Of a stretch of 23,137 nucleotides of DNA, positions 1 to 7,854 are shown in pieces. The stretch covers positions 1 to 23,137 of the forward strand of contig JAPKYY010000846.1 in NCBI GenBank assembly GCA_026394095.1, written 5' to 3'. Each line of letters starts with the position of its first letter. Position 1 is the first letter of the stretch. A program made the position numbers and the translations under genes. Below the pieces are notes generated by a model. It was given only the letters and a program-made list of their open reading frames with translations, ran no database searches and was not told the origin of the DNA. The DNA is from Acidobacteriota bacterium (GTDB taxonomy: Bacteria > Acidobacteriota > Terriglobia > Bryobacterales > Bryobacteraceae).

Positions 1-1
1 C

Positions 2-1465
2 AACACCCTCCGGGCTGCCAACCGCCGCCCGGAGGCCCGCACTGCTTTAACCGAGGCGGCAGACATCTTGCGGCAGATGCGAAACGAGGTTGCCGGCGGT
101 GCCGTCGCAGAACAACGCTTTCTCTCCCGCTCCCTGAGTCCCTATCGAAGTCTTGCCGCAATGGCAGCCGAAGACGGCAACGCCACCGAGGCGTTCCGCC
201 TCCTCGAGTTAAGCCGTACACAAGTCTTGCTCGACTGGATGCAGCAGGGCCGTGTCCCTTTATCCCGGCTGCTGACACCCACTGAGAAACAGCAGGAAAG
301 AAGCTTGAGCGCACGTCTTGCAGTCCTCAATGCCAGGGGCAGGGCCAGCGAAGACTTGCGCAAGGCTCGCCTCGAGTGGGACGCCTTTGAGACGGGCGTC
401 TTCGCGGCCCATCCAGAATTGAAGCGGGAGCGTCTGGCAGTTGATCCACCACTCGACGGCCGCGCCGCCATGCTGCCGCAAAAGACAGCACTGCTTTCCT
501 ACCTGTCGCTTCCAGAGGAAACCTGGGCATTCCTTCTCAGGCCTGGCGATAAACGGCCGCAAGCCGTGCGCCTCGGCTTGACCGAACGATCCTTGCGAGC
601 CGAAACAGACAAGGTAATTGCCGCAATCTCTGCAAAGTCACTCGGCTACCGCTCATCCGCCCAGGCAGTCTACGCCCGCCTGTTGGCACCGGTCTTGACT
701 AAAATCGGCCCAGCCGCCACAACACTCGTAATCGTGCCGGACGGCCCTTTATGGCGGCTTCCCTTTGCTGCACTTGAGTCAGCCGCCGGCAAGAGCCTCA
801 TGGAGAGCTATGCATTATTCACGGTAGCCTCAGCGACAGTGTTGCGAGAGCTGATCTCGGCACCGCGGCCCTCACAATCCCTGCTCGCCTTTGGCAATCC
901 CACCGGTTCCGGGCTGGTGGATGCCGAATCCGAAGTCCGTTCCCTGGCTACTATCTATGCCCCGGGCCGGGCCACGATTCTTACCCAGGCCCAGGCCACC
1001 GAGAGCCTCTTCAAAGCGCAGGCAGGCCAATACGATGTGGTGCACCTTGCCAGCCATGCCGTGCTTCAGAACCGCAATCCAATGTATTCCTATTTGAGGT
1101 TGACGGCCGGCGCTGGGGAAGACGGCTTTCTCGAAGCGAGAGAGTTATTGTCGATGAAGCTTCGGGCTGGTTTGGTGGTCTTATCGGCGTGCGAGACAGC
1201 GGGTGGGGCCGAATCAAACGCAGAAGGGCTTATCGGCTTAACCTGGGCCCTGGCCTTGGCGGGCAGTCCAGCCACGGTGGCTAGTGGCTGGAAAGTGGAT
1301 TCCGCAGCCACGAGCGCTTTTATGACTGGAATGCACCGCGGCTTAAGGAGTGGAATGACAAAGTCCGCAGCATTGCGAGCGGCTGGCCTGGAGCTGCGCT
1401 CGAAACCGGCAACCCGTCATCCCTATTATTGGGCGGCCTTCACCTTGTTCGGCCACGGTTTTTGA
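2..1465 (+). CDS. CHAT-domain protein, 5'-truncated by window edge
   Basis: The reading frame is open to the left edge, 22 codons before the first ATG at 68, so the gene starts outside the window. The visible N-terminal part is helical and TPR-like (SPYRSLAAMAAEDGNATEAFRLLE). The C-terminal half is a CHAT domain, the caspase-like (clan CD) peptidase fold. It shows WRLPFAAL, then HLASHA with the likely catalytic His codon at 1055-1057, then LSACETAGG with the Cys codon at 1190-1192, and the usual ending (YYWAAFTLFGHG). Both dyad residues are present, so protease activity is possible. Bacterial TPR-CHAT proteins are common in Acidobacteria, often near ECF sigma factor genes; the rest of this locus lies outside. 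The substrate cannot be inferred. I am confident of the domain and not of the biological role. Confidence 0.9.
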   Translation, partial: NTLRAANRRPEARTALTEAADILRQMRNEVAGGAVAEQRFLSRSLSPYRSLAAMAAEDGNATEAFRLLELSRTQVLLDWMQQGRVPLSRLLTPTEKQQERSLSARLAVLNARGRASEDLRKARLEWDAFETGVFAAHPELKRERLAVDPPLDGRAAMLPQKTALLSYLSLPEETWAFLLRPGDKRPQAVRLGLTERSLRAETDKVIAAISAKSLGYRSSAQAVYARLLAPVLTKIGPAATTLVIVPDGPLWRLPFAALESAAGKSLMESYALFTVASATVLRELISAPRPSQSLLAFGNPTGSGLVDAESEVRSLATIYAPGRATILTQAQATESLFKAQAGQYDVVHLASHAVLQNRNPMYSYLRLTAGAGEDGFLEARELLSMKLRAGLVVLSACETAGGAESNAEGLIGLTWALALAGSPATVASGWKVDSAATSAFMTGMHRGLRSGMTKSAALRAAGLELRSKPATRHPYYWAAFTLFGHGF

Positions 1466-1868
1466 TTCCTTCTCCTGCCTTCCGTTCAGTGTTTTTGCCA
1501 GATTCGGCCAGGGGGCGGGACGCCCGGAGGAAACCAATGGCAACTGAACTGTCCCGATTCCAACTGTTTCAAGTTAAGGCTTCAATCCAATTCTCGCCCT
1601 CTTCTCAAGTAATCAGCTCGTGGTCTCGCAACTTGGTACTCACATCTGGGGATGAATACACCATCCAAAGGAAGAATCTTCACAAAGGGAATCAGTTGAT
1701 CGAGTACACTCGCGGTGGGAATGCTGCTCATACACCGGGCGCCACCAATAACCAGACAAAGAACTGCAGCGGGAAGCGGATAGCAAGCACAGGATTTGTC
1801 CTGGCCGCGAACGCGATTCTCAAATTGAGCCCGACGCTGACGCCAAATGCCCTTGGAGACTGTATCGA
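1466..1868. other. 403-bp stretch without a convincing gene
   Basis: This lies between the CHAT gene and the convergent two-TM protein. A plus-strand ATG at 1537 follows a good GGAGG and opens a 157-codon frame to 2010. That frame runs antisense through the downstream gene and shows no recognisable domain. On the minus strand a start-less frame is open from about 1875 to the TGA at 1582-1584; it contains a hydrophobic patch (AVLCLVIGG) but matches nothing I know. A short GGGCG/CGCCC hairpin sits at 1513-1525 without a T-run. The stretch could be a decayed gene, but nothing proves it. Confidence 0.4.
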
Positions 1869-2291
1869 TCAGCCGCTAACATCTTTCCTGGGCAAGTTTG
1901 TGGCAGCTCCAGGTAACCCGCTCTCGGCCTGGTGCCAGGCATCCGAGAGGCTTTGTGTGGTTGCTTTTCCAAGGGCGTGGTCTCCGATTGCCGCTTCCAA
2001 AAGGAGATGACCCCGATAATAGGCGTCTGCCCAGGCTTCTGGCTTGATCACTTGATTGATGGCGATCAGGATTGCAGCAACGAAGCCACACCAGAGGGTT
2101 AGGTTATCGCTGCCCGGAAAGATTTTTGTGGAAATGCCGCCAAAGGCCGCTAGCGCAGACGCACCCCAGCCACAGAGCCAGCCGACCCACCGCGCTACCC
2201 AGGAATTGCGGGCGTAGATGTAGTCCTGCTGGCGAAGAAACTCGATCCCGCGTTCCAATGGGTCTGTGCTGGTGATTACATTTTCGGCCAT
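1869..2291 (-). CDS. Two-TM small protein, SLATT-like
   Basis: This is a 140-residue protein with a strong start: AAGGAG five bases before the ATG. Residues 1-30 are polar and amphipathic (LERGIEFLRQQDYIYARNSWVARW). Two membrane segments follow (about 33-52 and 63-80: WLCGWGASALAAFGGI and LTLWCGFVAAILIAINQVI), then a C-terminal amphipathic helix (WADAYYRGHLLLEAAIGDHALG). This architecture, two TM helices followed by a Y-x(5)-LL helix, resembles SLATT domains. These are proposed pore-forming effectors in nucleotide-signalling conflict systems. No SMODS or SLOG gene is next to it, so the assignment is tentative. It faces the CHAT gene convergently and is divergent from the VWA gene. It could also be an unrelated two-TM family such as DUF4231. 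Confidence 0.7.
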   Translation of the reverse strand: MAENVITSTDPLERGIEFLRQQDYIYARNSWVARWVGWLCGWGASALAAFGGISTKIFPGSDNLTLWCGFVAAILIAINQVIKPEAWADAYYRGHLLLEAAIGDHALGKATTQSLSDAWHQAESGLPGAATNLPRKDVSG

Positions 2292-2341
2292 TTGGCTCCT
2301 TCTGGATTCATTGATGCTACACCATTTACTCGCTTAGGGGC

Positions 2342-2368
2342 CAGGTCCGCTCTGAATGCGGACGCCTG
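2342..2368. repeat. Inverted repeat between divergent genes
   Basis: GTCCGC and GCGGAC pair perfectly around the 7-nt loop TCTGAAT. An outer CAG/CTG extends the stem past a two-base bulge. It sits between the divergent two-TM protein and VWA genes and has no following T-run on either strand, so a regulatory site or mRNA structure is more likely than a terminator. Function unknown. Confidence 0.4.
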
Positions 2369-2454
2369 AATACGAAGCCACATCTACAGCATCGGTATGT
2401 CGATAGACAAAGCGCGTCTCTTCCTATTCATCCCCATAAGATAAACTCCGAGAG

Positions 2455-4329
2455 ATGCGACTTCTCCTGCTCATTCTTCTGGTGCAGGCGCAGATTCGCA
2501 TTGACGTGGCCCGGGTCCAGGTAGATGCCATCGTGACTGACAAGTCTGGCAAGCCCGTCAAAGATCTAACCTCAGACGATTTCGAAATCTTCGCTGACGG
2601 CATCTCACGGCCTGTCTCGGGCGCCACCTACATCGATACAACAACCCAAACCCAAAGCACACAGCCCCGCGTACAAACCGGTGCAAGGCTGCAACCCAAC
2701 CAGGTCACCCGCACCATCGCCTTTTTGGTCGACGACCTCAAGATGGGAATAGAATCAGTCCACCGTACTCGCCTGTCCCTGCACAAATACATCGATACGC
2801 AACGAGCCCCAGGCGATCTTGTCGCTATCCTCTCCACCAGCGGAGGCCTTTCGGCGCTGCAGCAATTTACAGCAGACCCACGCATTCTCCACAAAGCCGT
2901 CGATCGTCTGCGGGTCCAACTCTCTACCACTGCCGTCAATACCGATGGCGATACCGGAGAAACTGCATTTCTGGTTCAACGGCGTCTTGCAGTGGGCACC
3001 ATGGCGGCCATCCGGTACATTAGCGCTGGTATGCGATCAATGCCTGGTCGTAAGTCGCTCATCCTTCTCTCCGACGGCATCCTTATCTCTAAGGGTCAGG
3101 CACTCAAAGACCCCAATACGACAGTCTCAGAAGCTCGCGAAGTAACGAGTTCAGCCAACCGTTCCGCTGTTGTCATCTACGCAATCGACACACGCGGTCT
3201 GCTGAGCCCACCCTTCCAGGCTCAGGACGATTACAGCAGTCTTGAACCCGAGCAGGTCATGGAGCTGCTCAACAAGAAGCGAACACAATTTACCGACAAC
3301 CAGATTGGCCTTAGCTTCCTGGCCCTAGAAACAGGAGGCAGCACTCGATTTCATTCGAACGACATTACAGACAGCCTCCAATCGATCATGGAGTCACAAT
3401 CGGGCTACTATTTGCTCAGCTTCCCGCCCAACGAGGACAAAGAAAAATACGCCCGGCTCCTGATTCGTCTCAAGCGTCCCGGCCTCAAGATCCAATATCG
3501 AAAGTCCGCTCTGCCCGAACCAGACCCCAGGCCTGCCAATAACCTGCTCACGGCTCTCAGTGCTCCCTTTTCAAACACCGACATCCCCCTTCGCATTCTG
3601 CCCATCGCACAAGCCAACCCAGGCAAGGTCACCCAATGGAGCCTTGGAGCGATCCTGCACATCGATATCGCAAGGCTCGAATTCTCCGCGCCGGACAGCA
3701 AAGGCATCCAAACCGCAACGCTCCAGATTCTCTCTGTAACTGAAGGTGAGGCTCCCATTTCCAATGCCGCAACAGAGCAGACCTACACGATCCGAAGCAC
3801 AACGAAGGAGCTGCCCAAACTCCAGGCAGATGGCCTGCTCTACAGCCTCCAAAGCAATGCCCTCAAACCGGGCCCCTATCAAGTGCGCGCGGCGGTAAGA
3901 GATCCGAAAACGGGAAAACTGGGCTCCACCTCAGCCTTCATTGAGTTGCCAGACAATACGAGATCACAGACCGTTGTTTCGACACTCAACATGTCAGACG
4001 GAACGCAGCTGAGCCAGGTGCTTCGATCCTTTAGAGCTGGTGCCCCAATCGCCTATTCCTTGACCGTTTACAATCCAAAGCTCGACGGGAAAACAGGCAA
4101 CACCATTTACGACCTCCAGCCGCGAATCCTCCACGACGAAAAGGTGCTTTGGCAAGGCACGCCCTTCCCTGTCAAGGCGAGCACGAAGGAGGCTATCGCT
4201 AGCGGAACATTTACACTCGGCCCCAAATCTGTCCCCGGAGAATATTTGCTGCAAGTCCTGCTGATTCCGCGCGACGGCAAATCCCCAACCCTAACCCAGT
4301 GGGTCGACTTTGAAGTGCGGCTTCCCTAA
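2455..4329 (+). CDS. Secreted VWFA-related acidobacterial-domain protein
   Basis: This is a 624-residue protein with a short hydrophobic signal sequence (MRLLLLILLVQAQ). It continues with the pattern of the acidobacterial VWA-like family TIGR03436: a beta-rich N-terminal segment (VDAIVTDKSGKPVKDLTSDDFEIFADG), then a VWA-like fold starting at FLVDDLKM near residue 90. This is followed by GDLVAILST, GRKSLILLSDG and YAIDTRGL. The canonical metal-binding DxSxS is replaced by DDLKM, which is common in this family. From about residue 355 the protein carries a beta-rich region of unknown function. It is probably periplasmic or exported and involved in protein binding; the partner is unknown. The start at 2455 is chosen because it gives the signal peptide; the only SD-like sequence is a weak GAGAG. 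It appears monocistronic. Confidence 0.85.
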   Translation: MRLLLLILLVQAQIRIDVARVQVDAIVTDKSGKPVKDLTSDDFEIFADGISRPVSGATYIDTTTQTQSTQPRVQTGARLQPNQVTRTIAFLVDDLKMGIESVHRTRLSLHKYIDTQRAPGDLVAILSTSGGLSALQQFTADPRILHKAVDRLRVQLSTTAVNTDGDTGETAFLVQRRLAVGTMAAIRYISAGMRSMPGRKSLILLSDGILISKGQALKDPNTTVSEAREVTSSANRSAVVIYAIDTRGLLSPPFQAQDDYSSLEPEQVMELLNKKRTQFTDNQIGLSFLALETGGSTRFHSNDITDSLQSIMESQSGYYLLSFPPNEDKEKYARLLIRLKRPGLKIQYRKSALPEPDPRPANNLLTALSAPFSNTDIPLRILPIAQANPGKVTQWSLGAILHIDIARLEFSAPDSKGIQTATLQILSVTEGEAPISNAATEQTYTIRSTTKELPKLQADGLLYSLQSNALKPGPYQVRAAVRDPKTGKLGSTSAFIELPDNTRSQTVVSTLNMSDGTQLSQVLRSFRAGAPIAYSLTVYNPKLDGKTGNTIYDLQPRILHDEKVLWQGTPFPVKASTKEAIASGTFTLGPKSVPGEYLLQVLLIPRDGKSPTLTQWVDFEVRLP

Positions 4330-4370
4330 GAGCTCGTCTACCGTTGCTGCAACTTTTTGCTAGATACGCT

Positions 4371-4440
4371 AAAAAACAACCAAAGCCTGAGGCGGCTTCA
4401 ACGGCGGATTGCTAATACCCTCAGATCAGACAATCCGCCG
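4371..4440 (-). terminator. Rho-independent terminator of the PEP-CTERM gene
   Basis: Read on the minus strand, AAGCC-GCCTCA-GGCTT (4383-4398) is followed within six bases by a run of six T (4371-4376). Just upstream in the same transcript is a perfect 10-bp inverted repeat CGGCGGATTG/CAATCCGCCG (4402-4411 and 4431-4440) with a 19-nt loop. Together these form a two-hairpin 3' end for the minus-strand gene. The large repeat may also stop plus-strand transcription from the VWA gene. Confidence 0.6.
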
Positions 4441-4451
4441 CTGGGCTCACC

Positions 4452-5129
4452 CTATTGGCGCCGCTTCCACACCACGGAAGCCACGCCAAGCCCAATGAGC
4501 GATACAGTGCCTGGCTCTGGTACTGCGTTAGGTAATGGGGGAACCTCGGGGTCGATGGGGACCGGTATTTCGCTGGACAGCCGCACATTGTCAAAATTAC
4601 CTTGCTGCACAAGTTCAGATTCCGTAAACGAGAACAGTTCGATGGAAATCGACTTACCTACATCTCCAGCCAATGCTTCATAAAATGCCGTATAGGTAGA
4701 CCACCCACCTTCAGCAGCAACACTGCCGATTGCCGAAATCAATGTGTCGCCAATCTTGAGTGCTGCGCCGCCCGTGGGTGTATATCCTTTACGGTGCCCA
4801 ATGTCGACCTGCAATACGTAGACCAATCCCAACTGAACCACCTCGCTGGTTGTTTGTCGTAGTGCGCCGGTATTGAGGTAGGCGGTAAAGTTCCCATCGG
4901 GTAGAAAGTCAAAATACACGGTGTTGTTCCCGGTCTGCCAACTCCCGCCAGTCCCGGCCTTGGTCCAGCCCGGAACATCCCCTTGATTAAAGTTGCAATT
5001 CAGACCTGAGCATGGTTGATCCAGGGCGTTCGCTGTCTCAAAAGAAGCATTTTGCACCGTAATTGTGGCTCCAGAGGCAGCTGCCAAACAGACTGCGCCC
5101 AGGAGAAGTACTCGAGAATAATGAGTCAT
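4452..5129 (-). CDS. PEP-CTERM sorted extracellular protein
   Basis: This is a 225-residue exported protein. The start MTHYSRV is preferred over the 34-residue longer frame because it places a classical signal peptide (VLLLGAVCLAAASGA) at the N-terminus with GGAGG ten bases upstream. The mature part begins ITVQNASFET and has a beta-sandwich, carbohydrate-binding-like composition (PGWTKAGTGGSW, YFDFLPDGNFTAYLN, FDNVRL). The C-terminus carries the PEP-CTERM tripartite signal: VPEPGT, a hydrophobic helix (VSLIGLGVASVV) and a basic tail (WKRRQ). Such proteins are cleaved by an exosortase (EpsH) and sent to the surface or into extracellular polymer. No exosortase gene is in the window. The gene is divergent from the PAP2 gene. 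Confidence 0.88.
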   Translation of the reverse strand: MTHYSRVLLLGAVCLAAASGATITVQNASFETANALDQPCSGLNCNFNQGDVPGWTKAGTGGSWQTGNNTVYFDFLPDGNFTAYLNTGALRQTTSEVVQLGLVYVLQVDIGHRKGYTPTGGAALKIGDTLISAIGSVAAEGGWSTYTAFYEALAGDVGKSISIELFSFTESELVQQGNFDNVRLSSEIPVPIDPEVPPLPNAVPEPGTVSLIGLGVASVVWKRRQ

Positions 5130-5285
5130 GAAATAAGACCCTCCATTCTCTTGTGCGTTGAAGAACAACCAATTTTTAAAACAACACCCAGAATTTTCCC
5201 ACCACTTTGATTCGCCCGATCCAAGGCCCACTTCTTGCGAAATGTAACCGAGTTGTAGTATTTTGAACCATTCTTAGGATTCCAA

Positions 5286-6176
5286 GTGGAATTTACTCTG
5301 GCAAAAAACAGCCCGGCAAAACCCGTAGCCTTTCCAATATTTCTCCCCTTGCGGCAGTCGGAACGAGGGGCGCTCCTCTTCTTCTTCTACATTGCCCTTC
5401 TCGGCTACTACCATCACATCTCCAAGGTCCAAATCGCCGGTCAACTACTGCTCCCGGTCCTTCTCTACAGCCTTTGGTCTGCAGAGTCTAAAGCAAGCAA
5501 GGCGTGGTCGCGAGTCCTCCGCGACTTTGGCGGGCTTGGCCTGATCCTGCTCGCTTATTGGTCCCTTGGCGTCTTCCACCCCAAACCGAACGCACAATGG
5601 CAAAACACCTGGATTGTCTGGGATCGAGAGCTACTCGGGCCCTTGGGTCTTCGAGCGATTATTGAAAGCACCAGCCTGATCCCGCTTGTCCTTGAAACCG
5701 TCTACCTTCTGCTCTATACGCTCCCGATCTTCTCGCTCCTGCTTCTCTATGCAATTGGAGACCGGCCAAGGATCCACCGTTATCTCACGATCCTCCTCGC
5801 AGGCACCTTCACCGTTTATGGGCTACTCCCGCACCTGCCGGTTCATTCTCCACGCCTGATCTTTCCCGAAACCGATCTGCCCAACTTCTCCAGCTTCCCG
5901 CGCCTCATCAACACCTGGGTTCTCGACCATATGGACATCTCCACCAGCGTCTGCCCCAGCGGCCATGTCGGCGTGGCCTTTTCAAACGCCTTCGCGCTCT
6001 TCACTGTCTTTCGCAAACGCCCCCTCGTATGGCGAACTGGCTTCATCCTCGCAGCCATCGTTTACGTCGCAACCATTTACGGCCGTTACCACTACGCGGT
6101 CGACGGTTTGCTCAGCATCGGAATCGTCTTCTGCGTATGGCAAATCCTGGAATACGGGTCTTCCCGTGAAGCATAG
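5286..6176 (+). CDS. PAP2-superfamily membrane phosphatase, Aur1-like
   Basis: This 296-residue inner-membrane protein has about six or seven hydrophobic segments. The PAP2 signatures are in the second half: a PPR-like element (VHSPRLIFP, about residue 190), CPSGHVG (about 223-229, the PSGH core) and YGRYHYAVDGL (about 265-275, supplying Arg, His and Asp). The spacing matches the PAP2_3/Aur1 branch (inositol phosphorylceramide synthase-like) better than classical phosphatidate phosphatases. A role in phospholipid head-group transfer or dephosphorylation is therefore likely; the substrate is unknown. The start codon is GTG at 5286 with AGGA six bases upstream. The stop overlaps the start of the next gene by 11 bp, implying one transcript. 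Confidence 0.85.
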   Translation: MEFTLAKNSPAKPVAFPIFLPLRQSERGALLFFFYIALLGYYHHISKVQIAGQLLLPVLLYSLWSAESKASKAWSRVLRDFGGLGLILLAYWSLGVFHPKPNAQWQNTWIVWDRELLGPLGLRAIIESTSLIPLVLETVYLLLYTLPIFSLLLLYAIGDRPRIHRYLTILLAGTFTVYGLLPHLPVHSPRLIFPETDLPNFSSFPRLINTWVLDHMDISTSVCPSGHVGVAFSNAFALFTVFRKRPLVWRTGFILAAIVYVATIYGRYHYAVDGLLSIGIVFCVWQILEYGSSREA

Positions 6177-6903
6177 CTCGACCGTGCTTTTCCTCCTCGC
6201 CAGCACGCTGGCCGCAAACCCCACCCTCGAAGAAATCCTCGAGAAAATGCATGCTGCCGATCAGGCAAGGCAATCCCGCTTCACAGGCTATACCGGCACA
6301 CGCAACTACACTGTCACCACTCCGCGAGTAGGCCTCAAGGCCAGCATGCAGGTGGAGGTAAACGTACTCCCCACCGGCGTTAAGCAATTCAAGATCCTCT
6401 CGATATCCGGGCCTGGTCCTCTGCGCAAACTCGTCTTCCAGCGCATGCTCGATACTGAAGCCGCCGCATCGCAACCCGGTGCCCAGCTCGTCAACAAAAT
6501 TAACCCGGACAACTACTCCTTCAAGCTGCTCGAAACCCGCCCGGAGAATGGCCGCCCCATTCACGTACTTTCAGCCGAACCGAAATCAGGCAACCCCTTA
6601 CTATTCCGAGGCCAGATCTGGGTCGACGCACAACACCACGCCATTTTGCGAATGGACGGTGCACCAGCAAAAAAGCCATCCATGTGGGTGGAATCCACCC
6701 ATTTCATTCATGACAACAAAGCTGTCGGCGAGCAATGGGTGCCACACACCAACCGCTCTGAAACCCAGGTTAGAATCTTCGGCAAAACAACTGTTGTGAT
6801 TGAATACAACGACTACAAACTCACGCCTGTCGCCACGCAATCCATACCAGCACCGCCGCCGCAACAACCACCCCGCGCGGCAACGTCCGCCCCAAACCAG
6901 TAG
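6166..6903 (+). CDS. Secreted LolA/RseB-like protein of unknown function
   Basis: The most plausible start is the GTG at 6166, which yields VKHSSTVLFLLASTLAANP, a signal peptide. The frame extends further upstream to an ATG at 5965, but that part is only a shadow of the PAP2 gene. The mature protein (about 225 residues) reads like outer-membrane lipoprotein-sorting or sigma-E regulatory domains: LEEILEKMHAADQARQSRF, a series of beta strands (NYSFKLLETRP, GQIWVDAQHHAILRMDG) and TVVIEYNDYKL. It ends in a Pro/Ala-rich low-complexity tail. The 11-bp overlap with the PAP2 gene suggests co-expression and a shared envelope-lipid role (inference). Its last 83 bp overlap the oppositely oriented prepilin peptidase gene. 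Confidence 0.75.
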   Translation: MKHSSTVLFLLASTLAANPTLEEILEKMHAADQARQSRFTGYTGTRNYTVTTPRVGLKASMQVEVNVLPTGVKQFKILSISGPGPLRKLVFQRMLDTEAAASQPGAQLVNKINPDNYSFKLLETRPENGRPIHVLSAEPKSGNPLLFRGQIWVDAQHHAILRMDGAPAKKPSMWVESTHFIHDNKAVGEQWVPHTNRSETQVRIFGKTTVVIEYNDYKLTPVATQSIPAPPPQQPPRAATSAPNQ

Positions 6904-7363
6904 TCACGTCCAGCTCCGGCTTTGCTTCATAGGGCGCGACACCCCGCCCCAAACTCGTCAATACAAACCAGGTGCTCTTCAACGTCTCCCCGGCAGCCCC
7001 GCGCAACACCACAAGCCCCAAAGCCACCACTCCGCCCAGGATTGCACTGATCAGAAACAAGCGCAGCCATTGTTCCACGCCCATTAGCGCCCCCAGCGCC
7101 GCCATTAACTTCACATCGCCTCCCCCCGTTGCCCGCAGTGCAAACAAAGGCAAATGAATCGCCAGCGCAAGCCCAAGCCCTCCTGCAGCAAAGCGCCAAT
7201 CATTGAGCAGAAAGCCTGCCACAGCCCCGCCGAGACAAAGCCAGTTTGGAATCCGCCGCTCGCGCCAGTCCCATAGCCCTGCACCGAAGCAGAGCAGGAG
7301 AATAACGCCCAATCTCAAGCCGCCTATTTCCAATCCCTGCGTACCCCGCTCCAGATCATCCAA
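6821..7363 (-). CDS. A24-family prepilin peptidase (TadV/CpaA-like)
   Basis: This is a polytopic protein of about 180 residues. Family A24 aspartic peptidases cleave type IV or Flp prepilins at the cytoplasmic face of the inner membrane. Both catalytic signatures are visible: the first Asp in LWDWRERRIPNWL (about residue 30) and the second in GGGDVKLMAALGALMG (about 80-95). There is no N-terminal methyltransferase domain, as in the short TadV/CpaA forms. The start is uncertain: the frame has TTG at 7363, 40 bp inside the upstream gene, or a TTG at 7333 at the upstream stop; no ATG precedes the first TM helix. No pilin or secretion genes are near. It is the last gene of a tightly packed minus-strand unit. 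Confidence 0.82.
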   Translation of the reverse strand: MDDLERGTQGLEIGGLRLGVILLLCFGAGLWDWRERRIPNWLCLGGAVAGFLLNDWRFAAGGLGLALAIHLPLFALRATGGGDVKLMAALGALMGVEQWLRLFLISAILGGVVALGLVVLRGAAGETLKSTWFVLTSLGRGVAPYEAKPELDVTTGLGRTLPRGVVVAAAVLVWIAWRQA

Positions 7364-7854
7364 TAGGCAAAACAGATGGTCACAATGTTTGTCAGCAAGA
7401 CAGTCACAGATTCAGTCTCTCCTGTCTTCCACCATGCTGCAATCTTTCCTGTAAGCAGCAGCATCCCAACTACCGCACGAGGAAAGCCCCAATTCCGGGC
7501 CCTTTGAATGAAGAGTGCTCGCCCCTCAGGCAACAGCATCCAGACGCATACAAAGAGAGCTGCCGCCGCACTGATGATACTGCCCATTGATGGACCGAGC
7601 AACGCCACATAAGATCCCGTCGACGCCCACACCAGCGTCACCGCCAGCATCAATCGCCGAGCCCAATTTTTTTGAGCAACAAAGCCCGGGAAGGCTACCA
7701 ACATCGCAACCAATAACACCACCGCGAGCAGCGGCTTCTGTATCTCGAGAAAATACCGTGTCGCATGATAGCTCCAGAGTGCCCCACAAATAGCGGCCAC
7801 TACCAGATGCTGATGAGGTGTCGAGATCAAGGGCGCAGAAACCGTTCTGCCCAC
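7324..7854 (-). CDS. Membrane protein of unknown function
   Basis: This hydrophobic protein of about 176 residues has roughly five membrane segments (LVVAAICGALWSYHATRYFL, LLAVVLLVAMLVAFPGFVA, LMLAVTLVWASTGSYVALL, IISAAAALFVCVWMLL and VTVLLTNIVTICFAYWMIW). I recognise no family. GTG at 7854 is taken as the start; a TTG at 7872 is also in frame. Either way the gene begins inside the end of the CE15 pseudogene (stop 7827-7829) and ends inside the start of the prepilin peptidase frame, so it is probably translationally coupled. A link to the prepilin peptidase is possible only by context. Confidence 0.65.
   Translation of the reverse strand: MGRTVSAPLISTPHQHLVVAAICGALWSYHATRYFLEIQKPLLAVVLLVAMLVAFPGFVAQKNWARRLMLAVTLVWASTGSYVALLGPSMGSIISAAAALFVCVWMLLPEGRALFIQRARNWGFPRAVVGMLLLTGKIAAWWKTGETESVTVLLTNIVTICFAYWMIWSGVRRDWK

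Noticed and set aside
1429..2010. 193-codon plus-strand frame across the end of the CHAT gene and the SLATT-like gene
   Set aside because: It is antisense to a well-supported gene with a strong SD, and no domain is visible.
4342..4358. GTTGCTGCAAC followed by TTTTT as terminator of the VWA gene
   Set aside because: The stem is only four pairs with a 3-nt loop; the larger repeat downstream is a better candidate.
5236..5262. TTGCGA ... TAGTAT as PAP2 promoter
   Set aside because: The spacer is 15 bp and both boxes are weak matches.
5965..6165. Upstream extension of the LolA-like frame inside the PAP2 gene
   Set aside because: The extension is the second frame of the PAP2 gene; the signal peptide directly after GTG 6166 marks the real start.
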